From assembly GCF_009712605.1 (NCBI RefSeq), contig NZ_WASO01000011.1, positions 1 to 64,000 of the forward strand: DNA of 64,000 nucleotides. The letters are read 5' to 3'. The stretch's first letter is position 1. Every line of letters starts with the position of its first letter. The notes under the pieces are model-generated. The model was not told the origin of the DNA, searched no databases, and worked only from the letters and a program-made list of their open reading frames with translations. The stretch comes from Paludibacter sp. GTDB taxonomy: Bacteria; Bacteroidota; Bacteroidia; Bacteroidales; Paludibacteraceae. Made by a program: the position numbers and the translations under genes. This document shows positions 28,145-35,975 of the stretch, piece by piece.

Positions 28145-28741
28145 ATGAAATTAGATTTCGCAAAAGGCAACGGCCTGATTCCTGCCATCATTCAGGATGC
28201 CGTCACCAATAAAGTGCTCATGTTGGGATACATGAACGAAGAGGCTTACGAAAAAACAGTGACCACCAAACAGGTAACGTTTTTCAGCCGTACCAAAAAC
28301 CGTCTGTGGACAAAAGGAGAAGAAAGCGGCAATTTCCTGAATGTCGTTTCGATGGCTCCAGATTGCGATAACGATACATTGCTTATCAAAGTGCATCCGG
28401 TAGGACCGGTTTGCCATACCGGCGACGATACCTGCTGGGGTGAAACCAACAGCAACGACATCCAGTTCCTCGCTTATTTGCAGGACTTTATCGACAAACG
28501 CAAAAAAGAGATGCCCGAAGGTTCGTACACCACTTCGCTGTTCAACAAAGGCATCAACCGCATGGCTCAAAAGGTAGGTGAAGAAGCCGTAGAAACAGTT
28601 ATCGAAGCCACCAACGGCACCGACGACCGCATGATTTACGAGGCTTCCGACCTGATTTATCACCTCATCGTTTTGCTGGCATCGAAAGGATATCGCATCG
28701 AAGATTTAGCAAACGAATTGAAAAAGAGACACAAAGAGTAA
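28145..28741 (+). CDS. hisIE: Bifunctional HisIE: phosphoribosyl-AMP cyclohydrolase / phosphoribosyl-ATP pyrophosphatase
   Basis: Catalyses steps 2 and 3 of histidine synthesis in one 198-residue chain. The N-terminal HisI domain (1-~105) has FFSRTKNRLWTKGE and the zinc-site Cys/His pattern in DCDNDTLLIKV and CHTGDDTCW. The C-terminal HisE domain (about 110-198) has KVGEEAVETVIEA and EASDLIYHLIVLLA. It follows hisA by 144 bp, a gap holding a palindrome and a possible leader peptide, so it may be separately controlled. Confidence 0.96.
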   Translation: MKLDFAKGNGLIPAIIQDAVTNKVLMLGYMNEEAYEKTVTTKQVTFFSRTKNRLWTKGEESGNFLNVVSMAPDCDNDTLLIKVHPVGPVCHTGDDTCWGETNSNDIQFLAYLQDFIDKRKKEMPEGSYTTSLFNKGINRMAQKVGEEAVETVIEATNGTDDRMIYEASDLIYHLIVLLASKGYRIEDLANELKKRHKE

Positions 28742-28783
28742 AATGTGAAGATTTGGAAATTTGAGAATGTGAAAATAAAACAT

Positions 28784-28815
28784 CCTCAAATCCTCAAATC
28801 CTCAAATCCTCAAAT
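28784..28815. repeat. Four tandem CCTCAAAT units
   Basis: An 8-bp simple repeat immediately upstream of thrC (last unit ends 6 bp before its ATG). It occupies the translation-initiation region, so slippage could change spacing to upstream signals. Confidence 0.85.
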
Positions 28816-28821
28816 TGACAG

Positions 28822-30120
28822 ATGAACTATTACAGCACCAACCACCAGTCGCCGATAGCTTCGTTGCAGGAGGCCGTTGTGAAAGGACTGGCACCCGATA
28901 AAGGGCTTTACATGCCTGAAAAAATCAAGGCTTTGCCTGCCGAATTTTTCGAAACAATCGACCAACTCTCTTTTCAGGAAATTGCCTATCGCGTTGCCGA
29001 TGCATTTTTCGGAGAAGACATCGAGGCCGATACCCTGAAGCAAATCGTTTACGATACGCTCAGTTTTGAAACTCCGGTTGTCAAGGTGGAAGAAAACATC
29101 TACAGCCTTGAACTTTTCCACGGTCCGACACTCGCGTTCAAAGACGTGGGCGGCCGCTTTATGGCTCGTTTGCTGGGATATTTCATCAAAAAACAAGGGC
29201 AAACCGACGTCAACGTGCTGGTGGCCACTTCGGGCGATACCGGAAGCGCAGTTGCCAACGGATTTCTTGGGGTAGAAGGCATTCACGTTTATGTGCTATA
29301 CCCGAAAGGATTGGTGAGCGAAATTCAGGAGAAACAATTCACCACGCTGGGCAAAAATATCACGGCTCTGGAAATCGACGGCACTTTCGACGATTGCCAG
29401 CGTATTGTTAAATCGGCCTTTATGGACGAAGAGCTGAATGCCAAACTGAACCTGACTTCGGCCAACTCAATCAACGTGGCGCGTTTCCTCCCACAGGCAT
29501 TTTACTATTTCAATGCTTACGCTCAACTCAAAAAACAGGGCAAAGCCGACAATCTGGTAGTTTGCGTACCGAGCGGTAACTTCGGCAACATCACCGCCGG
29601 ACTTTTCGGCAAACGGATGGGATTACCTATCAAACGTTTTATCGCGGCCAACAATCAGAACGACATTTTCTTACAATATCTCGAAACGGGAAAATATTCT
29701 CCCCGTCCTTCGGTGGCTACTATTGCCAACGCCATGGACGTAGGCGATCCGAGCAACTTTGCCCGCGTACTTGACCTTTACGGCAATTCGCACGAAAAGA
29801 TCTCGGCTGACATCTCCGGCTGCCGTTACCTCGACGAACAGATCTGTGCAACGGTAAAGAGCTGCTACCAATCGACCGGTTATCTGCTTGATCCTCACGG
29901 AGCCTGCGGTTATCAGGCCTTAAAAGAAGGTTTGAAGGAAGGAGAAACAGGGGTTTTCCTCGAAACGGCTCATCCCGCAAAATTCGTAGGAACCGTAGAA
30001 GCAATTATTGGCGAAAAAGTTTCTATTCCTGAAAAGTTGCAGGAATTCATGAAAGGAGAAAAACTCAGCATCGAACTGTCAAAAGAGTTTGCCGATTTCA
30101 AGAAATTCTTGTTGCAATAA
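28822..30120 (+). CDS. thrC: Threonine synthase
   Basis: PLP enzyme converting O-phosphohomoserine to threonine; cytosol. 432 residues of the long ThrC type. The N-terminal YYSTNHQSPIASLQEAVVKG is typical, the PLP lysine lies in LAFKDVGGRFMARL (about 99-112), and ATSGDTGSAVANGF binds the phosphate. The C-terminal EGETGVFLETAHPAKF is a family hallmark. It starts 80 bp after hisIE, separated by the CCTCAAAT repeats; a shared amino-acid transcript is plausible. Confidence 0.97.
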   Translation: MNYYSTNHQSPIASLQEAVVKGLAPDKGLYMPEKIKALPAEFFETIDQLSFQEIAYRVADAFFGEDIEADTLKQIVYDTLSFETPVVKVEENIYSLELFHGPTLAFKDVGGRFMARLLGYFIKKQGQTDVNVLVATSGDTGSAVANGFLGVEGIHVYVLYPKGLVSEIQEKQFTTLGKNITALEIDGTFDDCQRIVKSAFMDEELNAKLNLTSANSINVARFLPQAFYYFNAYAQLKKQGKADNLVVCVPSGNFGNITAGLFGKRMGLPIKRFIAANNQNDIFLQYLETGKYSPRPSVATIANAMDVGDPSNFARVLDLYGNSHEKISADISGCRYLDEQICATVKSCYQSTGYLLDPHGACGYQALKEGLKEGETGVFLETAHPAKFVGTVEAIIGEKVSIPEKLQEFMKGEKLSIELSKEFADFKKFLLQ

Positions 30121-30121
30121 C

Positions 30122-30129
30122 TATATTTG
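30122..30129 (+). promoter_or_regulatory. -7 box of the Omp85-like gene
   Basis: TATATTTG matches TAnnTTTG, directly after the thrC stop and 45 bp before ATG 30175. Confidence 0.55.
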
Positions 30130-30174
30130 CATATCCCATCTTTCAAACGGCGGGATGATTAATTGGTATGCAAA

Positions 30175-31281
30175 ATGAGAAAGCGATACATATTGACTAT
30201 CATAACATCAGTTTTATCGCTCTATTCTGCCTGCGGAATAAATATTGATTCGCTGCTGAATAAAATAAGCAGGCTGAGTTTTTATTGCATTCCCACTTTG
30301 TCTTACCAGAAGGAAACAGGCAATCTTTTCGGAATCAACGGAGGTTATTATTTTCGGTTTATCGATTCCACAAAAATCAGTAGCCTTTCTTTCAACGATG
30401 TATTCACTCAGAAACATCAATATTCGGTCAGTTTCTCTCCCCGCCTCTACTTGGGTGGAGGAGGCAAATGGACCCTTTTCGGCAATATTTCGGCACAAAA
30501 ATTCCCTGCCAGTTTTATTGGTATAGGCAACGATCATCATAAGTTTCTAAAAGATCCGATCGCTTATACTTCCCGTAATTATTCCTTCAATTTCCAATTT
30601 CAGCGATTCCTGAGCAAACACCTGAGTTTCGGGCTGCTGTTTTCTCTTCAAAGCGAAAAACCCGTTTTGGAAGACAGCCTGAAATTCAAGGCTATGGGCG
30701 TTCATGTAACCGGATGGAAGCCCTATTTCTTATTGGGTGGCGGTGGTGTAGTCACTTACGACTCGCGAGACAATCTTTTTTATCCTACTAAAGGAATACT
30801 GGGAAGTGCCAGTCTCGTCCATTTCGATCCACTTTGGGGAAGCTCTTATGATATCGTGCAAATAGAACTCGATTTTCGCCAGTACATTGCACTTTACAAA
30901 CAACATGTTTTTGCATGGCAATTTGTAACCGACTGGCGACTAGGAAATTCCATCCCGTTTCAGATGCTGACCACCATCGGAAGCAACCAACTGTTGAGAG
31001 GAATACCCGGAGGTCTATTCCGCGACAATGTGATGGCGGCTATTCAGGGAGAATACCGGTTCCCTCTTTACAAAAATATACGGGGTGCCATTTTCGGTTC
31101 TTCGGGTGATGTATTCAACAGTTGCGATCTGAGCATTGACCGTTTGAAAACTTCTTACGGAGCCGGGATCCGGTTTCGGCTCACACGGGGTAAAATCAAT
31201 ATAAGTGGACGTTGGGACATAACCCGCACCAACTACGACAAAGGAATACAGTTGTATTTCACTGCCCTGGAAGCGTTCTGA
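30175..31281 (+). CDS. Omp85/BamA-type outer-membrane beta-barrel protein
   Basis: 368 residues from ATG 30175 (an upstream in-frame TTG at 30163 is less likely). A signal peptide is present (ILTIITSVLSLYSACG). The remainder shows regular amphipathic beta strands of a barrel, with the surface-antigen segments TYDSRDNLFYPTKGI and LLRGIPGGLFRDN, the latter like the LRGY/RGF loop of BamA-family barrels. No POTRA domains fit in this length, so it is a barrel-only member. Its substrate or role (secretion, or assembly of a lipoprotein) is unknown. Convergent with the amidase gene (3 bp gap). Confidence 0.85.
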   Translation: MRKRYILTIITSVLSLYSACGINIDSLLNKISRLSFYCIPTLSYQKETGNLFGINGGYYFRFIDSTKISSLSFNDVFTQKHQYSVSFSPRLYLGGGGKWTLFGNISAQKFPASFIGIGNDHHKFLKDPIAYTSRNYSFNFQFQRFLSKHLSFGLLFSLQSEKPVLEDSLKFKAMGVHVTGWKPYFLLGGGGVVTYDSRDNLFYPTKGILGSASLVHFDPLWGSSYDIVQIELDFRQYIALYKQHVFAWQFVTDWRLGNSIPFQMLTTIGSNQLLRGIPGGLFRDNVMAAIQGEYRFPLYKNIRGAIFGSSGDVFNSCDLSIDRLKTSYGAGIRFRLTRGKINISGRWDITRTNYDKGIQLYFTALEAF

Positions 31282-31284
31282 ATC

Positions 31285-31821
31285 CTACTTTATCAAACTG
31301 TTGAATTTTTGCCAGTCGAACAGCCATGGATCGGTCTTTCGTTTGGGCGCAATGTCGCTGTGACCAACAATGTATTTTATCGGATAACGGGTCTTGATAT
31401 CTTTCACCAATTCGGCCAGGGCCTTGTATTGAAGATCGGTAGGCGGATCGGTAGGCGAGTTGAGTAGTTCGATGCCGATAGAAGAACCGTTGAGCATCTT
31501 TCTTCCGTTTTGCGGAAGAACGCTTCTTCCGGCCTGATATGCAATATCTTTTTCTGCTACAAGTCGATAAATATTCCCCTGACGGTCAATCATATAATGA
31601 GATGCCACTTTGTAGTGTTGAAACACATCGATGGCACATTTCACATCATAGGGATCGCCATCCAGACAACGGGTTGAATGAATTACGATTATATCGACAT
31701 TGCGCGAAGGTTTGGCGTGATATCCGAGATGAACCCGGGAAGTGTAGTCAATAACCAAAGGAGGATTGGCCAAAGCTGTAAATGCGAAAACGAATGCGGC
31801 AAAGAAACTGAATGCTCTCAT
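31285..31821 (-). CDS. Exported N-acetylmuramoyl-L-alanine amidase (Amidase_2)
   Basis: 178 residues from ATG 31821, which begins at a signal peptide (MRAFSFFAAFVFAFTALA). The longer TTG-initiated frame (31866) would bury the signal. The Amidase_2/PGRP-like zinc domain has IVIHSTRC (first His), ASHYMIDRQGNIYRLV, SIGIELLN and IVGHSDIAPKRKTDPW (second His and catalytic Lys/Asp region). It cleaves the bond between muramic acid and L-Ala in peptidoglycan in the periplasm. Divergent from glyS. Confidence 0.9.
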   Translation of the reverse strand: MRAFSFFAAFVFAFTALANPPLVIDYTSRVHLGYHAKPSRNVDIIVIHSTRCLDGDPYDVKCAIDVFQHYKVASHYMIDRQGNIYRLVAEKDIAYQAGRSVLPQNGRKMLNGSSIGIELLNSPTDPPTDLQYKALAELVKDIKTRYPIKYIVGHSDIAPKRKTDPWLFDWQKFNSLIK

Positions 31822-31874
31822 ACTTATCAAAATAGAATGCAAAGGTAATCGTTTTACGAATGACAAAAAAATCG

Positions 31875-31882
31875 TAACTTTG
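31875..31882 (+). promoter_or_regulatory. Promoter of glyS
   Basis: TAACTTTG matches TAnnTTTG; a TTT/TTA-rich -33 region lies about 20 nt upstream. The leader to ATG 32005 would be about 115 nt. Confidence 0.65.
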
Positions 31883-32004
31883 TAGTCCGGTTTTTGAAAC
31901 CGAATGTATTGACAATTGCCGGTTTACTTTCGGATAGTAATCATTTTCGTCAAAGTAAATTCAAAACGAACAATTTATCGATTAACGATTCAACATATTC
32001 AAAA

Positions 32005-33552
32005 ATGGCACAACAAGAAGACGTTTTTAAGAAATTAGTCGCACACTGTAAAGAATACGGTTTTGTGTTCCCTTCAAGCGAAATTTACGACGGACTTGGA
32101 GCCGTATACGATTACGGACAAAACGGCGTTGAACTGAAAAACAATATCAAACGCTACTGGTGGGACAGCATGGTGTTGCTCCACGAAAATGTAGTGGGCA
32201 TCGATGCTGCTATCTTTATGCACCCAACCACCTGGAAAGCTTCGGGTCACGTGGATGCGTTCAACGATCCGCTCATCGACAACAAAGACTCTAAAAAACG
32301 TTACCGTGCCGACGTTCTGATTGAAGACCTGCTGGCAAAATACGACGATAAAATTGAGAAAGAGGTAGAGAAAGCCGCCAAACGTTTCGGCGAATCGTTT
32401 GATGCAGCGCTTTACCGTCAGACCAATCCCCGCGTACAGGAACACCAGGCAAAACGTGACGAAATTCACGCTCGTTTTGTAAAGGCTCTGAACGATAGCG
32501 ATCTGGCTGAACTGAAACAAATTATCGTTGACTACGAAGTGGTTTGCCCCATCAGCGGAACCAAAAACTGGACAGACGTTCGTCAGTTCAACCTGATGTT
32601 CTCTACCGAAATGGGTTCTACTGCCGATGGTGCAATGAAAATCTACCTTCGTCCCGAAACTGCTCAGGGTATTTTCGTGAACTACCTCAACGTACAGAAA
32701 ACCGGCCGTATGAAGATTCCTTTCGGTATCGCTCAGATCGGAAAAGCTTTCCGTAACGAAATCGTTGCCCGTCAGTTCATCTTCCGTATGCGTGAGTTCG
32801 AACAAATGGAGATGCAATTCTTCGTACGCCCTGGCACCGAAATGGAATGGTTCAAAAAATGGAAAGAAACCCGTCTGAAATGGCACAAAGCGCTCGGACT
32901 TGGCGACCACAAATATCGTTTCCACGATCACGACAAACTGGCTCACTATGCTAATGCCGCTACCGATATCGAATTCGAAATGCCGTTTGGTTTCAAAGAA
33001 GTGGAAGGTATCCACTCTCGCACCGATTTCGACCTTAGCAGCCACGAAAAATATTCGGGCAAAAGCATCAAATATTTCGATCCCGAACTCAACGAATCAT
33101 ACACTCCGTACGTTATCGAAACCTCGATTGGTGTTGACCGTACGTTCCTCTCCATCATGGCAGCTTCGTATACCGAAGAACAGCTCGAAAACGGAGAAAG
33201 CCGCGTGGTGTTGAAACTCCCGGCAGTATTGGCTCCGATCAAACTGGCCGTAATGCCATTGGTAAAAAAAGACGGACTGCCCGAAAAAGCACGCGAAATC
33301 ATGAACAGTCTCAAGTTCGACTTCAAATGCCAGTACGACGAAAAAGATTCCATCGGGAAACGCTACCGCCGTCAGGATGCCATCGGTACTCCTTTCTGCG
33401 TAACAGTAGACCATGACTCATTAACCGATAACACAGTAACCATCCGCTACCGTGACACCATGCAACAGGAACGTGTTCCTGTAGAAAAACTGCATGAAAT
33501 AATCGGACAGAAAGTTTCGATGAAGGAACTGTTCAAGAAGATTGTTGAATAA
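32005..33552 (+). CDS. glyS: Glycyl-tRNA synthetase, single-chain class II type
   Basis: Charges tRNA-Gly with glycine. 515 residues from ATG 32005 (MAQQEDVFKKL...), the usual Bacteroidota length; the longer frame from TTG 31894 is not family-like. Class II motifs are clear: RPETAQGIFVNYLNV, motif 2 GKAFRNEIVARQFIFRMREF, EMEMQFFV and motif 3 ETSIGVDRTFLSIM. The C-terminal anticodon-binding domain begins near 400 (LAPIKLAVMPL). This is the alpha2 (archaeal/eukaryal-like) form, not the alpha2beta2 form. Confidence 0.97.
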   Translation: MAQQEDVFKKLVAHCKEYGFVFPSSEIYDGLGAVYDYGQNGVELKNNIKRYWWDSMVLLHENVVGIDAAIFMHPTTWKASGHVDAFNDPLIDNKDSKKRYRADVLIEDLLAKYDDKIEKEVEKAAKRFGESFDAALYRQTNPRVQEHQAKRDEIHARFVKALNDSDLAELKQIIVDYEVVCPISGTKNWTDVRQFNLMFSTEMGSTADGAMKIYLRPETAQGIFVNYLNVQKTGRMKIPFGIAQIGKAFRNEIVARQFIFRMREFEQMEMQFFVRPGTEMEWFKKWKETRLKWHKALGLGDHKYRFHDHDKLAHYANAATDIEFEMPFGFKEVEGIHSRTDFDLSSHEKYSGKSIKYFDPELNESYTPYVIETSIGVDRTFLSIMAASYTEEQLENGESRVVLKLPAVLAPIKLAVMPLVKKDGLPEKAREIMNSLKFDFKCQYDEKDSIGKRYRRQDAIGTPFCVTVDHDSLTDNTVTIRYRDTMQQERVPVEKLHEIIGQKVSMKELFKKIVE

Positions 33553-33577
33553 GATGCACAACAATTATTAACCCATT

Positions 33578-33616
33578 GAAGCGGCTGAAGATGAATCTTT
33601 CAGCCGCTTTTGTTTT
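33578..33616 (+). terminator. Terminator of glyS
   Basis: Arms GAAGCGGCTGAA and TTTCAGCCGCTT flank an 8-nt loop, followed by TTGTTTT. 25 bp after the stop. Confidence 0.9.
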
Positions 33617-33700
33617 ATAATTATCATTCTCCGGTATTCCGACATCTGATCAAACCCGCAATAAAAACAGATTAAATTTGGTCAGAAATTAATTTTGCAT

Positions 33701-33794
33701 TAATTTTGTGCTCCCAATCAAGCCTCTTTAGCTCAGTGGTAGAGCAGCTCACTCGTAATGAGCAGGTCGAGGGTTCAACTCCCTTGAGAGGCTC
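33701..33794. repeat. Left copy of a 94-bp direct repeat containing tRNA-Thr (putative att site)
   Basis: Runs from the promoter -7 box (TAATTTTG at 33701-33708) to one base past the tRNA. The second copy at 35976-36069 differs at a single base (33775 T versus 36050 C). The repeats bracket a three-gene A+T-rich cassette. Confidence 0.9.
33722..33793 (+). tRNA. tRNA-Thr (anticodon CGT)
   Basis: A 72-nt cloverleaf: acceptor GCCTCTT/GAGAGGC (G-T at the inner pair), D-arm GCTC/GAGC, anticodon arm GCTCA/TGAGC with loop CTCGTAA (anticodon CGT, reads ACG), T-arm GAGGG/CCCTT with loop TTCAACT. No CCA is encoded. A full promoter precedes it: -7 TAATTTTG at 33701 and TTGG about 20 nt upstream. Confidence 0.95.
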
Positions 33795-33807
33795 AAACTT
33801 ATGGAAA

Positions 33808-33848
33808 TACCCCGTATAAATCAATGGTTTATACGAGGTATTTTTTTT
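33808..33848 (+). terminator. Terminator after tRNA-Thr copy 1
   Basis: Arms TACCCCGTATAAA and TTTATACGAGGTA (one C/A mismatch), followed by eight T. Confidence 0.9.
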
Positions 33849-34127
33849 GACACAGTTTATTACACTATTCAGAAGAGTATTTTTTAAAAAACGGACTCCC
33901 CCCCTTCTATAAGCCTATATACATATAACCAAATAAGTTATTTTCGCATAAAGAAACGCCAAACGGGCTAATATCCTTTGGCTCTTCTATTAATATCGTT
34001 GCAATTTGAGTGCTTTGAGTCAAATTTAGTTTCCTTATTCCATTTACGAGGACACACTTATTTTGACATATAAAACACATAACCAATATATTAAATCAAT
34101 AAAATATAGTATTGGCAATAATATTAT

Positions 34128-34176
34128 ACGTTGCAAATATTGCATAATGCAAATTTATTTCATACCTTTGCAACGT
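34128..34176 (+). promoter_or_regulatory. Promoter with symmetric operator of the Xre-ImmA-PIN cassette
   Basis: A perfect 10-bp inverted repeat, ACGTTGCAAA (34128-34137) and TTTGCAACGT (34167-34176), brackets the promoter. Between them lies a second palindrome, TTGCATAATGCAA (34140-34152). The -33 TTG (34140-34142) is inside that palindrome, and the -7 box TACCTTTG (34163-34170) overlaps the right arm, with exactly 20 nt between. Binding of a repressor, presumably the Xre protein, would block RNA polymerase. Confidence 0.8.
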
Positions 34177-34222
34177 CTAATCCCATTGATCAACCAATTC
34201 AATCAAACTAAACCCACGCATT

Positions 34223-34549
34223 ATGAAAGCGCTTATCGGAGCTAACTTAAAGCTATTTAGAGAAGCAGCAAATTATACTCAAATTTACGTTGCTACATTT
34301 TTGGGTATTGATAGAGGAGCCTATGCTAATTATGAAACTGGAGCTCGCGAAATGCCCTATGAATTGATGGAGAAAGTATGCAATCTCTATGGTATACCTT
34401 TATCGTCACTTTTTGAAGAAGATCCTATAAAAATTGAGAATGAATTATTTTGCGCATTTAGAGTAGAAAACCCTAATGTATCAGATATAAACGAAATATC
34501 TCAATTTAAGACGATTGTCAGAAACTACCTAAAGATGTGTTCTTATTAA
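34223..34549 (+). CDS. Xre-family HTH regulator (putative antitoxin/repressor)
   Basis: 108 residues. The N-terminal HTH_3 domain (about 5-65) shows NLKLFREAANYTQIYVATFL (scaffold and recognition helices) and IDRGAYANYETGAREMPYEL. The C-terminal ~40 residues are acidic and unclassified. It is the first gene of a compact three-gene unit: 4 bp to the ImmA-like gene, which overlaps the PIN-like gene. It most likely binds the TTGCA-symmetric operator just upstream. In known Xre-ImmA/IrrE pairs the peptidase cleaves or relieves the HTH repressor; this is family knowledge applied by analogy. Confidence 0.85.
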   Translation: MKALIGANLKLFREAANYTQIYVATFLGIDRGAYANYETGAREMPYELMEKVCNLYGIPLSSLFEEDPIKIENELFCAFRVENPNVSDINEISQFKTIVRNYLKMCSY

Positions 34550-34553
34550 ACCA

Positions 34554-35282
34554 ATGGAAAAAATTGACTATCGAGAAATTGCATACCAAGCCGAGAAATT
34601 CAGAAATGATTATGCATTGAATAATAGCGAGCCTATCAACTGCAAGGCGTTATTATGGAAACTGAATATTTTAACGGTCTACAAGCCTTTATCAAGTAAC
34701 TTCTCCGGCATGTGTCTAAAAAAGAATGACACTCGGTTTATGCTAATTAATTCAGATAATCCAAGAGGAAGACAACATTATACTATTGCACATGAACTTT
34801 ATCACCTTTATGTGCAAACAGACTTCACCCCCCATATCTGTAATCCAGATACTTCAAGGATAGATGATATTAATGAAAAGAAAGCAAATGTCTTTGCGGC
34901 ACATCTTCTTATGCCTGAAAACGGATTAAGAAATACAATACCAGAAGGTGAGCTAAAAAGCAAATCTTTATCTATCTCGACCATTTTAAAATTAGAACAA
35001 ATCTATTCTGTATCTCACTCTGCGATGTTGAACCGTTTATTGTTTCTTGGTTTCTTAACCAAAGAGCAATATGATGTTTTCAATAGCCTAAAAATACAAC
35101 AAGTAGCTCTTGAGTATGGATTTGGATTAGATTTATACAAAAAGGGTAATGAAGGTGTAATTATTGGAGATTACGGAGTTAGAGCTAAAGATTTATTTTC
35201 TCAATCGAAAATTTCTGAAAGCCATTATTATGAGCTAATGAATGCTATAGGATTTGACCCTACAACTGATACAAATGAATAA
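34554..35282 (+). CDS. ImmA/IrrE-family zinc metallopeptidase
   Basis: 242 residues. The zincin motif HELYH is at 80-84 in the context QHYTIAHELYHLYV, with the third-ligand Glu at about 108 in NEKKANVFAAHLLMP, both complete, so activity is expected. The N-terminal ~70 residues carry the fold preceding the helix. The C-terminal ~100 residues include a helical region and no further known domain. ImmA cleaves the ImmR repressor in ICEBs1 and IrrE cleaves DdrO, so this protein may sense a stress and inactivate the upstream Xre protein. The 8-bp overlap with the next gene implies coupled translation. Confidence 0.88.
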   Translation: MEKIDYREIAYQAEKFRNDYALNNSEPINCKALLWKLNILTVYKPLSSNFSGMCLKKNDTRFMLINSDNPRGRQHYTIAHELYHLYVQTDFTPHICNPDTSRIDDINEKKANVFAAHLLMPENGLRNTIPEGELKSKSLSISTILKLEQIYSVSHSAMLNRLLFLGFLTKEQYDVFNSLKIQQVALEYGFGLDLYKKGNEGVIIGDYGVRAKDLFSQSKISESHYYELMNAIGFDPTTDTNE

Positions 35283-35805
35283 GAAGGTCAAAATAGTTAT
35301 AGATTCAGATGTAATTATACACTTCATTAAAGGTGAAGAATTACCTATTTTACACCAAATATTTCCCCAATATCAATATGTTATTCTTGATATAGTCGTT
35401 AATCAAGAACTCAATAAAAATTTCCAAACAAGACAATATCTTGAAAGGTACACTCAATCATTCAAAGGCAACATTTCGATCATAAAATGGAGTCCCACTC
35501 TTGAGATGACCAAAGAGTTTGCCTTTCTAAGAAATAAATATGGTTTAGGAGAGAGTGCCTCAATGGTCTATTGCAAATACAATCAAGACGTTATTGCTAG
35601 TAGCAATATTACTGAAATTACGGATTATTGTAATAAAAATGACATACAATATGTAACAACTATGGATTTACTCTATAGGGCTTTCAAAAACAGCATATTG
35701 ACGGAAATAGAATGTGATGAGTTTATAACAAAAGTCATAAGCGGCGGGAGTAAATTGCCTGTAACAAAGATATCGCAATTTAGACCGCGAGAGCTATATT
35801 TATAA
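35275..35805 (+). CDS. PIN-like domain protein, putative RNase toxin/effector
   Basis: 176 residues from ATG 35275 (an upstream TTG at 35254 is less likely). The chain starts VKIVIDSDVIIHFI with Asp10 and Asp12 at the first PIN strand. Glu45 is in VVNQELNKN, Glu93 in GLGESASMVYC, and the later SSNITE segment sits where PIN domains place their last acidic residue. Spacing fits VapC/DUF3368-like PIN domains, which are Mg-dependent RNases, but the last acidic position is not clear. Overlap with the peptidase gene and a shared promoter suggest it is the effector of a three-part module. Identity as PIN is probable; target RNA is unknown. Confidence 0.7.
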   Translation: MNKKVKIVIDSDVIIHFIKGEELPILHQIFPQYQYVILDIVVNQELNKNFQTRQYLERYTQSFKGNISIIKWSPTLEMTKEFAFLRNKYGLGESASMVYCKYNQDVIASSNITEITDYCNKNDIQYVTTMDLLYRAFKNSILTEIECDEFITKVISGGSKLPVTKISQFRPRELYL

Positions 35806-35810
35806 TCCAC

Positions 35811-35945
35811 CTAATCCAACAGATCAATAGATTCCTGTTTCACTTCTTCATCAATGTCATAATACTCGGGTAAAGGCTTTGCTTCCTTTTACGTGTCCTG
35901 ACATACTCCCAATGACATCATCCTTTACTTTCTTACAATAAAGTA
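35811..35945 (-). pseudogene. C-terminal remnant of a tyrosine recombinase (integrase)
   Basis: On the minus strand the fragment reads DDVIGSMSGHVKGSKAFTR, then after a 1-nt frameshift (near 35868) YYDIDEEVKQESIDLLD and a TAG stop at 35811. This is the tail of a phage-type integrase: the SGH stretch is the box II His region and the YYDID tail carries the nucleophile Tyr. Upstream coding sequence disappears about 15-30 bp before the right tRNA-Thr repeat. Clearly non-functional. Confidence 0.75.
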
Positions 35946-35975
35946 CAACTGTCCATGCGAGAGCTTACAACGCTA

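Noticed and set aside
28784-28815. Phase-variable repeat controlling thrC
   Set aside because: Only four 8-bp units outside the coding frame and no alternative promoter spacing; noted as a simple repeat only.
32074-33045. Long minus-strand open frame (323 codons) inside glyS
   Set aside because: Antisense shadow of a well-conserved synthetase; Phe/Val-rich translation typical of reverse-complement coding sequence.
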